DNA of 64,000 nt. It comes from Rhodosorus marinus. Its lineage: Eukaryota > Rhodophyta > Stylonematophyceae > Stylonematales > Stylonemataceae. Below are positions 19,632 to 31,115 of this stretch, piece by piece. The stretch spans positions 186,001 through 250,000 of the forward strand of contig JAMWBK010000012.1 in NCBI GenBank assembly GCA_029953675.1, given 5' to 3'. How positions within the stretch are numbered: the first letter of the stretch is position 1; each line of letters starts with the position of its first letter. Below the pieces are notes generated by a model that saw nothing but the letters and a program-made list of their open reading frames with translations, ran no database searches and was not told the DNA's origin. A program made the translations under genes and the position numbers.

Positions 19632-20061
19632 TCCGGCTGAGAATTGGGGTTTTGTTTCTTTTTCGGTCGCGAGCGTGTTCGTTTACGGGAAGCACTTCCT
19701 CTGGTACGCCTTCCCCTCGATTTTCCGCGGTGCGTCGTTTGCTTTTGCAACTACTTCTGTCTTCCGGGTGGGTGTGTTGCGGGGCCTTTCCTATTTGGGT
19801 TGGGTTTGGTCGCTTATTCTCTCGGTGCGGTTTCATATTGGTGGTGCAACGTTTCCTTTGCGCATTCCCTCAGGATGGTAGGGATATCTCCGCGCTCGAC
19901 GGAGCCTCCTCCCAAGGAGGCACTGCCAGGTGGGGGACTCCGTGTTCGCAACAGCTGCGGCACGTTTTCTTCCGAGGTTGACTTGGAAGGCGCTTCTGGC
20001 ACCCAGGCGCGTGCACTACCCTTATCTCCGCTGTCACCGGCCTGATCACGGCTGCGAGTGA
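19632..20061 (+). mobile_element. Family A 5' head, plus copy of an inverted pair
   Basis: It matches the 5' UTR and beginning of ORF1 of the near-full copy, including MVGISPRSTEPPPKEALPG, and stops near 20061, where a second head in the opposite orientation takes over. A 6-bp insertion near 20020 breaks similarity locally. Confidence 0.82.
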
Positions 20062-20895
20062 AGCGTACGAAGCGCCCCCCTTGCGGCCACCACGTGCCCC
20101 CGCAGTAGCCGGGAGCTGGTGACCACCTGAGGGCTGGTCCAAGAGAGGGAAGTCCACAGCTGCAGTTTTCTCCACACCGGTTGCCGCACAGTCACCACCA
20201 CCATTGCCTCGAGTCCCCGAGCGCTGAAGCGCGTTTTGGCCCGGCCTGCCGCTCCCCAACGTCGTACTGTCCCGCGCAGAAGCAACCGCCCTCGCCTGTC
20301 CCGGGACAGGTTCATGTTGATTGACCTGATGTTGACTGCCTTCAGCCAACGCTGCCACTCTTGGGCAATTCAAATTCTCGTCCGAATTTGAATTTGACCT
20401 GGCCAGCAATCCCGATTCCAGCCCACCTAGCTTCTGGGTGAGCTGAGGGAGCACTCCACGATCACTCGCAGCCGTGATCAGGCTGGTGACAGCGGAGATA
20501 AGTGCACGCGCCTGGGTGCCAGAAGCGCCTTCCAAGTCAACCTCGGAAGAAAAGGTGCCGCAGCTGAGGCGAACACGGAGTCCCCCACCTGGCAGTGCCT
20601 CCTTGGGAGGAGGCTCCGTCGAGCGCGGAGATATCCCTACCATCCTGAGGGAATGCGCAAAGGAAACGTTGCACCACCAATATGAAACCGCACCGAGAGA
20701 ATAATCGACCAAACCCAACCCAAATAGGAAAGGCCCCGCAACACACCCACCCGGAAGACAGAAGTAGTTGCAAATGCAAACGACGCCCCGCGGAAAACCG
20801 AGGGGAAGGCGTACCAGAGGAAGCGCTTCCCGTAAACGAACACGCTCGCGACCGAAAAAGAAACAAAACCCCAATCCTCGACGACAAGTCCTACA
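20062..20895 (-). mobile_element. Family A 5' head, minus copy of an inverted pair
   Basis: On the minus strand this runs from the 5' UTR (GAGGATTGGGGTTTTG at about 20880) through ORF1 to GARGGRKGGASYAS near 20062. Reading on, the frame enters the antisense of the plus copy. Together with 19632-20061 it forms a large imperfect palindrome with arms of about 430 bp and a spacer of about 400 bp. Confidence 0.82.
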
Positions 20896-20904
20896 ACATT
20901 TTGG

Positions 20905-21640
20905 TCTAAGAACTCGGTGGGGAAGCGTGCAAACCCAGGCGCCGATGGCGCGCCTCGGCAAGCATGCTGCTCTAATATCGCCACAGAGAGACACTTAAGC
21001 GCCGCAAAAGTTCCAAGTATTCAACACGATGCTCAGTGGAACATTTCCGCAACCACTCCAAACCCGACTTCTCCACGTGACCAAAGCTTTCCACAATGAA
21101 AGGCTGGAACCGGTGGGAGCGACCCTCAGCGCGAGGCAGGCTGGCCATACTCTCGGCATACCGTCGTTCCTTCACGCGGCGAAGGGCCGAAGCAGCTGCT
21201 CCCCGGCGACGGGCGGCAGCTGTGAGATGGGCGCTTGCCACAGGGCATGTAATCGCGAGGTCAACATATGCTGAGCGCCTGGCGGCAGCATCGGAGACGA
21301 GGAGATCTGCGATACGGCGGGGCGGTGCCCTATCTGAGACCGATCTGGGTAGTTCCGATTCCACCTCAACCGTATGCCCTACCCGAGTCATACATTCGCT
21401 GAGAATGTACTTGAAGCGAGTGTGACGCCTCGTACGAAGACCTCTCAACAGTCCGCATGAACCTAAGAAATGGTAACCACAAGCATCGATCTGACTCTCA
21501 CATCCCTGACAGAAAGACGGCCGATTAGAGTGCCACGGAGCTTGTGGCAAACCCAGGTAAATCCGTGCGGCAGAGCGAAACTGGAAGGCATCCAGACGGT
21601 GACCCAGTGATGACGGCAGGGTCGTTAACCGTTGATTTAG
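20905..21640 (-). mobile_element. Family A2 LINE fragment (zinc knuckle to ORF2 end)
   Basis: The minus strand is open from about 21640 to 20972 through LTTLPSSLGHRLDAFQFRSA, zinc knuckle, RLE core and LRRLSVSLWRY. It ends inside ORF2's last codons (LHASPPSS-type) near 20905 with no tail, where the inverted head begins. On its 5' side it abuts the repeat at 21630-22300. Confidence 0.87.
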
Positions 21641-22300
21641 ATTCCCTTGCGTCCGTTCTTGCGATAATGAATATATAGCGGAATAGTTTTGACTTTTTAG
21701 TGGATATCTATGAACCTTACTCAATTCATTCATTGAATTTCCAACTTGCGATTGACGCAATGAATGCCACCTTCCCCCAACCCCTTTCCCTTCGGTGTTC
21801 CGAAACCATCGCTCTGTTTGAATGTCGTAATTGTGGTGGATTTGGCTTGTGGTCACAACGGTTTTTCTCGTTAGTTGTTTTGGCCCGTAGCCACAACGGT
21901 TTTTGTCGTTAGTTTGGATTCCCTTATGTCCGTCACTGCGACAAATGAATAGGTTTCAGTGGATATCTATGAAACTTATTGAATTTCCAGCGTGCATTGA
22001 GCAACCGCCAGTGTCCGTATACCCCGTGCGTTGAGCAACCGCCAATGTCCGTATACCCCGTGCGTTGAGCAACCGCCAATCTCCGTATACCCCGTGCGTT
22101 GAACAACCGCCAATCTCCGCATACCCCGTGCGTTGGGCAACCGCCAATGTCCGTATACCCCCACTCCTTTCGGTCTTCCGAACCCGTTGCCAACGCACCT
22201 TTTGACTGTCGTAGGGTGGTGGTGGTGTTATGGAGAACTGAAAATAACCAAAAGCGCCTCCTTCACCAAACAACTTTTACACAATTCAGTTCCCTACTTC
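21630..22300 (+). repeat. Repeat family D, copy 1, with a 34-bp tandem array
   Basis: This non-LINE repeat recurs at 24257-25200. It has two related sub-units (GATTTAGATTCCCTT at about 21635 and GTTTGGATTCCCTTATG at about 21911), each followed by AGTGGATATCTATGAA. 21991-22160 is five tandem copies of a 34-bp unit (CGTGCGTTGAGCAACCGCCA then ATGTCCGTATACCC). Because 34 is not a multiple of three, the short frames across it are not a conserved protein. Confidence 0.78.
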
Positions 22301-22309
22301 TTAATGCAT

Positions 22310-23345
22310 GGGTACGAACTGAGGCGCTCGAGGACTCTCCCATCGACGGAGTACTCGCCGACGAGGGGGAAGCTAGCCTCGGGTCACCGGTTGCCGATTA
22401 CCCGGGTCTGAGCCGATTGTGGAGCTCGCGCATTTATGTGATTCAACATACCTTCACCTGGGGCCAACACAGTGCCGCTCACGCAATCTTGTTCAACTCT
22501 CCCTTCACACCGCCTACCCTCGCCGCTCGCCTCCACGGCATGGGAGGCCATCTATCACATTTGTGGTTAACGACGCTGCCGTCATCACTGGCTCACCGTC
22601 ATCACTGGCTCACCGTCTGGATGCCTTTCAGTTTCGCTCTGCCGCACGGATTTGCCTGGGTTTACCACAGGCTCCGTGGCACTCTACTCAGCCGTCTTTC
22701 TGTCAGGGATGTGAGAGTCGGATTGATGCTTGTTCTTAGGTTCATGCGGACTGTGGAGAGGTCTTCGTACGAGGCGTCACACTCGCTTCAAGTACATTCT
22801 CAACGAATGTTTGACTCGGGTAGGGCATACGGTTGAGGTGGAATCGGAGCTACCCAGATCGGTCTCGGATAGGACACCGCTCCGCTGTATCGCAGATCTC
22901 TTTGTCTCCGATGCTGCCGCTAGACGCTCAGCATATGCTGACCTCGCGATTACATGCCCTGTAGCAAGTCCCCATCTCACGGCTGCCGCCCGCCGCAGGG
23001 GAGCAGCTGCTTGGGCCCTTCGCCGCGTGAAGGATCGACGGTATGCTGAGAGTATGGGCTGTCTGACTCGCGCTGAGGGTCGCTCCCACCGGTTCCAGCC
23101 TTTCATTGTGGAAAGCGTTGGTCACGTGGAGGAGTCGGGTTTGGAGTGGTTGCGGAAATGTTTCACTGAGCATCCTGTTGAATGCTTGGAACTTTTGCGG
23201 CGTTTACGTGTCTCTCTGTGGCGATATTCGAGCAGCATGCTTGCCGAGGCGCGCCATCGGCGCCTGGGTTTGCACGCTTCCCTACCTAGTTCCTAGTTCC
23301 TTTTCACGGGTTGCGTAGCGCTTTAAGCTATGCTAATAAAGCCAA
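22310..23345 (+). mobile_element. Family A2 LINE fragment with tail
   Basis: It runs from the connection region (RTEALEDSPIDGVLADEGEA) through a locally duplicated SLAHRHHWLTV segment to a damaged zinc knuckle. The C of the second half is lost where VLRFMRTVERSS replaces GYHFLGSCGLLRG. The RLE core and A2 C-terminus follow, then the 3' UTR and AATAAAGCC tail. Frameshifted near 22735, so inactive. Confidence 0.87.
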
Positions 23346-23598
23346 TAAAACGGTATACTGAGAGTATGGCCAGTCTGCCTCGCGCAGAGGGTCGCTCCCA
23401 CCGGTTCCAGCCTTTCATTGTGGAAGGCTTTGGTCACATGGAGAAGGCGGGTTTGGAGTTTATGGGTTGTGGAAATGTTTCACTGAGCATCCTGTTGAAT
23501 ACTTGGAACTTTTTCGTCGTTTAAGTGTCTCTCTGTGGCGATATTCGAGCAGCATGCTTGCCGAGGCGCGCCATCGGCGCCTGGGTTTGCACGCTGCT
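23346..23598 (+). mobile_element. Family A2 LINE 3' fragment chained onto previous tail
   Basis: It begins in codons for RYTESMASLPRAEGRSHR directly after the tail CAATAAAA of the previous copy. It ends within the last ORF2 codons at about 23598 without a 3' UTR. Confidence 0.82.
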
Positions 23599-23677
23599 AG
23601 AATATCGCCACAGGGCAGCACTCAAAGCCGCAAAGGCGCCAAGTACTCAGTAGGATGCTCAGCGAAACATTTCCGCA
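23599..23677 (-). mobile_element. Inverted family A 3' piece
   Basis: The minus strand holds AEHPTEYLALLRRL... type codons, inverted relative to 23346-23598 and joined to it at the same point of ORF2. This gives a small fold-back. Confidence 0.7.
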
Positions 23678-23699
23678 TGATTTTACTAGAATGATTGCG

Positions 23700-24255
23700 T
23701 TGATTTGAAGGTTGCAAAAAAAACAAACCGGTGGGGGACGAAGCAGGTGTTATTGCTCAGAGTGGAAATTTACCAAGCGGGGATCCGATCCTGGACAGGG
23801 GGTCTAAGTGAGTTTAGAGCGAACGTATAGTAGCGGTATTTCGCTGCGGGAGTAGTGGTATTTCGCTGCGGTAGGTAGCGAATAAAGGCTGCGGAGGCTC
23901 AACGACCACGTTGGGAGAAAAAGGGGGAAACGCACTTGCACCCGGGCAGCACGGCCTTCATCTTGGAACAGGACGTGTGCAAGCACACTATGTGCTTCGC
24001 GTTGACTTCAGATATTACACTCGGAAAGTGGATTCTAAATTTCTGTAAGACTCGGGAAAGGTCTTGTCCATTAAGACACTTCCGTAATAGCGGCTCAATT
24101 CCGACGTTGGGAAAAGGGTGAAACGTAATAAAAGTTTAAAAAGTTCTGAAGTAGTAGGGGAAAGCTCTGTGTATACATGTTTCCCTCGAAACCGGAAGAA
24201 AAACGCACTTTTGGCCAACGGTTTTTTTTGGCCGATCGATCCAAACGATATTTGC
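23700..24255. other. Noncoding region with a 22-bp tandem pair
   Basis: A 22-bp unit (GTAGCGGTATTTCGCTGCGG core) is present twice at 23829-23872. It leads into GCTGCGGTAGGTAGC then GAATAAAGGCT, a motif that recurs at 28038-28071. No supportable gene. Confidence 0.45.
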
Positions 24256-24256
24256 C

Positions 24257-25200
24257 GTTTATTTAGATTCCTTTTTGTCCGTTGTTGCGAAATTGAATAT
24301 ATAGCGGAATAGCTTTAACCTTTTAGTGGATATTTATGAACCTTACTCAATTCATTCATTGAATTTCCAACTTGCGATCGAATGGTTTAATCGGAGGCTG
24401 AATAAAAAACCCCGAGGGGAAAAAAAGACTAAGCGCGGCGAAGTACTCGCGCCTCCAACATCAAAGCGGCATTCATGCGCCACAGCAGGAAACTTAAGCG
24501 GGTAAACAACGATTGAAGACGGTCAGGGCGTTCGCGGAACAACTCCCGAAGCCAGCGAGAACCAACAGAGTCCATGAACCCAAAGCACTCAATGATCAGG
24601 GGTACCAAGCGATGTGCTAGTGCCGAAGCACGAACACCAGGGGAAGACAAAGCCCCCGCGTATTTGATCTCTTTGCGGCGTCTCATGCTGGCGGCGGCAG
24701 ATCCACGGCGCTCCCCCGCAGCCGGGAGATAACGACTAGCTTGAGGGTTAGGAACAGCAAGATCAACGTATGTGGTACGGCGGCTGTCGTCACAGGTGAT
24801 CACCAGGTCGATCGACGCAATGAATACCACCTTCCCCCTCCCCAACCCCTTTCCCTTCGGTGTTCCGAAACCATCGCTCCGTTTGAATGTCGTAGTGGTG
24901 GTGGTTTTGGCATGTGGGCACAACGGTTTTTTGTCTTTAGTTGGCCTGTAGCCACAACGGTTTTTGTGGTTAGTTTGGATTCCCTTATGTCCGGCTTTTT
25001 TTTTTCATCATTCATATGTCCGGCACTGCGACAAATGAATAGGTTTCAGTGGATATCTATGAATCTTGAAATTGAATCTCCAGCGTGCGTTGAGCAACCG
25101 CCAATGTCCGTATACCCTCTTCTCCTTTTGGTCTTCCGAACTCGTTGCCAACGCACCTTTTGACTGTCGTAGGGTGGTGGTGGTGTTTTGGTTTGCTTTG
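24257..25200 (+). repeat. Repeat family D, copy 2, split by a LINE B insertion
   Basis: 24257-24380 and 24813-25200 match 21633-22230 in order. Between them lies a minus-strand B element. The intact copy reads TTGCGATTGACGCAATG across the break, and here both sides carry CGATCGA, so a target duplication of up to 7 bp is visible. Only one 34-bp unit is present (25084-25117), against five in copy 1. Confidence 0.8.
24381..24812 (-). mobile_element. Family B LINE, 5' truncated, inserted in repeat D
   Basis: The minus strand holds the end of the RLE core (VITCDDSRRTTYVDLAVPN), the C-terminal region to EARVLRRA and stop, the CCCCTCGGGG hairpin, a shortened T-tract and GATTAAACCATTC. It is 5' truncated at GGTGATCACC. 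Flanking CGATCGA repeats mark the insertion. Confidence 0.92.
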
Positions 25201-25421
25201 GATTGGTTGGTTTCTCCTGTGTCTGTCGCCACTGATGGATTTAATTCGTTGACCAAGATAAATTTGCTTCTGCTCACAGTATCGCGCTTCCGGTTGTATG
25301 TCGATGGGTATTTGAAAAGAGATACAACAGAATGAGCTGCGGGAATGATCTGAGGCAGAGCGAGAAGTCGCATTGACTATTTTCAAGCGTGTTCGTGGAC
25401 TTCCGGGAAATTGTCTGCGAT

Positions 25422-26874
25422 ATGGGCTCAATACGATTATCAGCGTTGTTTGTTTTGGTGCTGTTTGGATCGGCACTTGGTGGTGTGAGAAGGCCACATG
25501 TGTTTGGTGACGAGAGGCTAGCAATTGGGACGTGCTCCCAGGAAACCGAAAATTTTCTTAAAGTGAATGTTGCATCCCTGGAAGACAAGAACTGTATAGT
25601 GCTCCACCTTTCCCGACGTACGCCCGTAGCCCGCGCGTGCGCTACCAAGGAACCGGACGGTAATTGTATCAAGATAACCATCAGTAGCTCACGTCGGTTC
25701 GCCAAGCTGAAAAGTGTATCGATTGGCTTGTATGGAGCCGGTTTGACCCCACCTGAGGACTCCAGCGCTTACCAGTTTGGTGTGGACAGCGGGAATAATC
25801 CCATGACGACGTCTGAGGTTGAGATCTGCTTAGATCAAATCCCGCGGGGGGACGAGTCGTGCTGCACAGAGGACCTACAGTTTCTTCTGAGTGCTAATGT
25901 GGTGTTGTTGAGAAGAAGGTGGGGAGGGTGGATATATGGAAGAGAGAGGCGAGCGATCCCCCTAGGAGCTGGGAAAAATAACTGCACTCGTAGGCAGGGG
26001 AACAGACACCAATCTGTCTGTTCATTGGAATTGACATGTAGCGAACAGAAGTTCTGCTCCCTGGAAATCCCTTGTGACTTTGGAGACGACGGAGCGCAAC
26101 GAACTAATAACTGCTCAGATATAGGCTTCCCCTCGATTTGTAATGCTGCTTTGTTGGGAGTGGTTGGAGATGAATGCACCTCGACATACTCTTCCAATGA
26201 CGTTGGGGTAAGGAAGAAAATGGAAGCGACAAAATTTCACAGACTCTCAAGAAGATTATTGGAGCTCACCCAGTTGTTCCCATACTATTAGGTTGTTAGA
26301 CGCATTGGGAAGGGCAATGACTGCGGTTGTCAGCTGAAGACTTGCGGATATATGTCAAGGCTGGTCGATGATGAAGGAAAACTCTCATCGGAGTTCCGAA
26401 CTGGAAACGTGGGAGAAGCTTGTGAGTCATTCGACGCGATTGGGGTACGCGCGCAACCCAACAAGAAGATTGTGCCTGGGTACGGAGAATTCGTGAGCAA
26501 ATGTATTTACCAACAACGAGTTTCTCTTTATTTCTTGCTCTTCGCCAGGTCATTTCACAAGACGCAGATCTGAGGAAAGGTTGCCTTTGCGAAGTAGTTA
26601 ATCCCTACTGCTACACCAGACTCGAATCGCAAGAGGACGACTTGTGCTTTTTCAGGTACATGCAGGAAGACTATCCGTGCGAGGTGGGCAATTTAAACGG
26701 GGTGAGTTGAGCTTGAAACTATGCCCACCTCGTGGAGAAAGGAACATGTTTCCTCTCTTGCTTTTGTACAAAAATATATGCTGACTCGACTGGGCTACTG
26801 CTCTGGGTGAACAGATGGTTAAAAAGATCGACCCCGAATCCCCCTCTTCCCAATGCACGTGTCGACCGCTGTGA
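25422..26874 (+). CDS. Secreted Cys-module protein (4 exons), same family as 1891-3264
   Basis: Proposed exons are 25422-26207, 26292-26492, 26549-26701 and 26815-26874, giving 399 residues. All three introns (84, 56 and 113 bp) are phase 0, with GTAAGG, GTGAGC and GTGAGT donors and AG acceptors. The ATG at 25422 is preferred to one 33 bp upstream because it gives a clean signal peptide (SALFVLVLFGSALGG). Residues 40-150 match the N-terminal domain of the genes at 1.9 and 40.1 kb, including EICLDQIPRGDESCC (Cys-Cys at 147-148). A Cys-rich part follows; exons 2 and 3 each encode a Cys module (DCGCQLKTCGY; CLCEVVNPYCY with later LCFFRYMQEDYPC). The chain ends QCTCRPL and stop. Function unknown; extracellular by its signal peptide. 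Splicing is inferred only. Confidence 0.72.
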
Positions 26875-29800
26875 GGAGGCCCGGTACTTTCTGAGAAAGA
26901 TTTCTAGTCCCTCTTCCCAGCGCTTGAGAACCGGTCGTTCAACGCAGAGACGATAAGTTGTCCTCTCCCGAGCTGCCCGTTCGCATGCCCTAAACGCTTT
27001 GTTCTACTCAGTTACGGAAAGGCAACACTAGCTCGAAACCGTCCGAGTGTAATGCCATGTCCAGAAGCATAGACCGAAGTGGAAACGTACTCGTTTGATG
27101 AACAACTACTGGTTACGTAGTTGATTCTGGATCCTATAGCACTTGCGATTATAAACGAAAGAATAAGCAAACATGCTAAGATTGCAACCTAAACACTCCT
27201 CCTCACTCCCACCCCTTGGAGAGTCTCAGAACCTCTGAACACACGATTTCTTGAGGACTGCCACAGTTCCACTTCAGCCCGACCTATTCGCATGGATATT
27301 CTGAAGAGCACTTACGGAGCTATCCGTACCTATCCCGACACACTTTGAAACTCTCGCGTCTTGGGGGATGGAAGCCAACCTTTTAACGCATTGCTGCAAA
27401 TGGATTCGTGCTTGGCAGGTGCCTACAGTGACCACGAGCTTAAAACTTTACGGTGAGGGGCTTTTCATATACACCAGTATGTGCTGCGAGTCCGCAAAGT
27501 GGGAAACTACCTTCCGGCCGGGATGAGGCAAGAGAAGGACGCTCAAGGGGACTCCTAGGTCAGAAACATAGTACAGCGACTCTTGAAGGGACAAAAGAAG
27601 TTGTGAACAGTCCGAAAGGAGCAAAGAGAGTTGTGAACGATCGTGGAAGTCAAGAAAAGATCCTGGACGGCTAAACATGCCAATCAAGCGGCCAAAATAA
27701 TGGCAATTGGTCGTATTTTCCACATTACTACCTCTCGAGCGTGTCTATCACAAGTAGCAGCAAACAGCCATAGAATCCCGGCTAGTTTGGCTGTTTGGGT
27801 AAGTTGTTTTTTTTAGACTAAGATATCTTAGAACAGAAGGTTGCGGTGTCACCAATGTGGCCGGAGGGGTGATATTAAACGGCAGTACTGTTACAGCACC
27901 GGTGGTGTTAGACGGGGAGAGAAATCATCAAGCAGAGTCATCTGCTGCACAGGCCACAGTGAAGAGTTGTAGCAGATTGCCGCTGATCTGCACCTATCGA
28001 ATGCTACTCTGAAGCTCCACATAAATGTTGCGGTTGCGCTGCGGTAGGTAGCTGCTGAATAAAGGCTACGGGGTCTGCAGGGGTCTGGTATAACTCCAGG
28101 TCTGGGACACCCAGGGTCAGGCGAAGGTAACCAATCAAGGTTCTTATATTGACTGAACTTAGATGCGGCGGTTCTGTGGTAGTCGGACTTGGTTTCGGAC
28201 AGGGTTACTAGAACAGAGCCACTGTAGCAGGCAGTATTTTGCAGCTACCAGAGTATTTGGGAACAAACCTGAATGGGATTAGGGTTTTTGCATGCTTCCC
28301 CATCTGCATGGACGTCTTCCCTAAGTCCAAGGATCTCAGAGACTAGAATTGTACATATAGCGATCCTAGAAGCTATCAACTGTGGTCGGTTCCGAACCAA
28401 AGGATAGGAAGAGGATCTACACCACTTCTCTCTGGTTTGTTAACAAAGAGAACCCCGCAAAATAAGAGAGGAAGATCCGGAGGCTACAAGCCCGGTAAAA
28501 GAACCCTCAGAGATTGAGGGGGGTCTCGGGATCAACGTCCTGGAGATAAGACCCCACAACTGTTCTAAAAAGACGGACCGAATTTCCGAGTGGAAATCGC
28601 CCCCCGCAAGACACGGTGAGCGGGCAATGTACGCATTTGTTGAGGAATCATCCTCAGTGGGAAAGGAAGGCAACAGGTTGAGCAGCTGGTGCCAAACTCG
28701 GGTATCGAACGGTCCTCCACCAGGAGGGGAGCACACTGGAATTGAAAACTGCACACCATCTAGAGTTTTGGGACTTGATGTAGGATCATCAAAGGTAGCA
28801 AGTGTTCTTGATGGACTTAGAATGCGTAGATTAGTTTGGAACCGTATCCGATACCATCGGTGCTATTTTTAGATACGACTCGAGATGAGACAACGAACAG
28901 CGACTTGTGCGGAATCAGTGTTAGGATTTGGCTTAGGAATCGAGGACTAGATCCAGCATTTAGATTGGAGTTTCACCTCGTAGTAGTAGTAGAAGAGTAG
29001 CCGGAAGGAAAAGTAGGGAAGGCCTCCCCCTCTCGGGTTAAAGCAAATTCATTGATTCGTTAAGGCGGGAAAAGAACTTGCGGGCAAACACATTCAGTCA
29101 TTCAAGAAACCATTTATCAAGAAAAACCGAGGATAAAGAAACCCCAGATTATGCAATCCCAACAAACCCTGGCTTTTGTTAGGAAATGGACACCTTCTGT
29201 TCCAAGAGTTTTGTCCTCACTTAATCGCCAGGGGGATCTCTCCTTAGAATGTTACTACAACATTCACTGTCGTGGGTGCCGTTTACCCTGCTTTCTGTTG
29301 AATTTTATCCGAGCTTTCCCCATAGGGTAGAGGCCTTACCGTATTAGTAGATTATAATATTGGTACCATAGTGGATATACACATACACTATGCCAGATAT
29401 AGAGTGAATCAAGACCACCCATCGTAGTCGGAGGCTATGAACGTTAGAGTACTTACTGAATGCATTTGTTGCGTGGGGTCATGTACGGATAGAGGAACGA
29501 ACCGATGTTTGGAAAGACTACAACAGAGGTCAATTTTCCGTATTTTCCAACATGTTAATCTGGAGGTACGCTGGTCTAAAATCTCTCGTACTCAATTTGT
29601 ATCTCGCAGTAGTAAATGTTTGTGGGGCTAGATAATCTATACTTGGACCAAATCTTATCCAAAACTGTTCCATATTGGAAAAACTCAACATCTAATGATG
29701 GCACTGACAGCTCCAAACGACATGTAAAAAAATCTAACTGTAAAATATACATTCGACGGGTTGCGACAATAAAAACCGTACAAATGCCGATTACAAAAAA

Positions 29801-29880
29801 AACTAAATCACCTATATACACAATTTTACCATATAAGTTGTCATAACTAGGTTTAGTAAATGACATGTTGTTCAACGTCG
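26875..29880. other. Long noncoding region, no gene supported
   Basis: Short frames on both strands show no recognisable motif. 28038-28071 carries GCTGCGGTAGGTAGC and AATAAAGGCTACGG, shared with 23865 and with intron 1 at 2531. 28440-28860 has overlapping frames of 60-100 codons on both strands without signal peptide or motif. A T-run lies at 29900. Untranslated parts or undetected small exons cannot be excluded. Confidence 0.4.
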
Positions 29881-29939
29881 TCATTAGAAATTGGAACCTT
29901 TTTTTTTTTTTTTCGAGGGCCGAGGTAGTAATACTAGCT

Positions 29940-30400
29940 CTGGGAAATAGTTGAGTCTAATATAGAATAGTTGGTCATAAATATGGAATAAAGGTTTAAT
30001 AATATATAAACATATTCATATTGACATCGTTGTTTTAGTTACAGTATTCCTCAGTTTAGGGAAAAAGCCGTTGCACAGTGTTGTCCCAATATGAAAATAA
30101 TATTTATTATTCAGGGCAGATGATTGAGTATTAACGAAACAAATCTCGTCCATTTAGAAAGTTTGAGCGGATGTTATTTGGGATGTAGTCGATTCTAATA
30201 TAGATTATTCAATCATAAATATGGAGGAGGGTTGTAATAATATACAAAGCTATTCATATAATCGTCGCTGTTTTAGATACAATATTCCCCAGCTTAGGAA
30301 AAACACGTTAGAAGGTGCGGCGCAGCATGAAAATAATATTTATTATTCAGAATAGACTATGCAGTATTTTTCTGGACGATTAGAAAGTTTGCGGATAATT
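29940..30400. repeat. AT-rich tandem pair, unit about 237 bp
   Basis: Two diverged units start near 29952 and 30189 (TCTAATATAGA...TCATAAATATGGA). They share TTTAATAATATA, TTGTTTTAG, and GAAAATAATATTTATTATTC at corresponding spacing. No coding frame. GAAAATAATATTTATTATTC is itself close to palindromic. Confidence 0.7.
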
Positions 30401-30524
30401 TTTGTTTGCGATTAAAGCAATAAAGTTTCACCTATGCGGACAAAACCGGCTTGCGAGGACACCGGGACCTGATCAGATGCCGTTCAATTGGATGTTGGGA
30501 ACATTTCGTATGCCTGTGATGAAT

Positions 30525-30880
30525 GAATTGGTTTTAATCGGAGACCGCAAAAGAAGGAAACCCTGGGGAGAAAAGGAAACTACTCGAGGCGAAGATCGGC
30601 GTCCCCAACATCAAAGCAAAGCGTTCATCCGCGACAGCAGGAAACTTAGACGGGTAAGCAACGGAGGAGAGACTGGTCAGGGCCGTCGCGGAACAACTCC
30701 TGAAGCCAACGAGAACCAACGGAATCCATAAACCCAAAACACCACTTAATGGCCAGGGCTGCCAGTCGATGAGCTAAAGCCAAAGCGCGAATACCTGGGG
30801 ATGATGACAAAAGCCCCCGCATATTCCACTCGTTCCTAACGTCTCATAGTGGCAGCCGCATATCACCGACGCTCTCCCGC
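30525..30880 (-). mobile_element. Family B LINE relic (older subfamily)
   Basis: The minus strand shows a decayed B end with a GAATGAATTGG / TTTTAATCGGAGACC border (reverse of the B 3' end and tail). Segments correspond to LRELFRERPD, SLFTRLS and the upstream RRKE region, all frame-broken. Extends to about 30880. Confidence 0.68.
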
Positions 30881-30936
30881 GGCCAGCAACCCCAAAATGT
30901 CGGCTAAACAAATTGCACACAGTGAATGATGAATGA

Positions 30937-31115
30937 ATGGTTTAATCGGAGGCTGAAAAAAAAAAAAACCCCGAGGGGAAAAAAAGACTAAGCGCGGCGA
31001 AGTACTCGCGCCTCCAACATCAAAGCGGCATTCATGCGCCACAGCAGGAAACTTAAGCGGGTAAACAACGATTGAAGACGGTCAGGGCGTTCGCGGAACA
31101 ACTCCCGAAGCCAGA
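30937..31115 (-). mobile_element. Family B LINE 3' fragment
   Basis: The last about 45 codons of B (LRELFRERPDRLQSLFTRL to VLRRA) are followed by the hairpin, T-tract and an ATTCATTCAT tail, on the minus strand. It is near-identical to 55800-55994, so young. 5' truncated at 31115 in CTTCGGGAG. Confidence 0.9.

Noticed and set aside
20062-20994. Minus frame of 374 codons (20994-19870) as one gene
   Set aside because: It passes from LINE ORF2 end, through the inverted 5' head, into the antisense of the plus head; it is a fusion of repeats.
21991-22160. CRISPR-like array
   Set aside because: The 34-bp units are contiguous and nearly identical, with no unique spacers, in eukaryotic repeat DNA.
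28440-28872. Overlapping frames of 64-104 codons on both strands
   Set aside because: No signal peptide, motif, paralogue or splice support; both strands are equally open.
30402-30731. 109-codon plus frame
   Set aside because: It is largely antisense to a B relic and has no motif.
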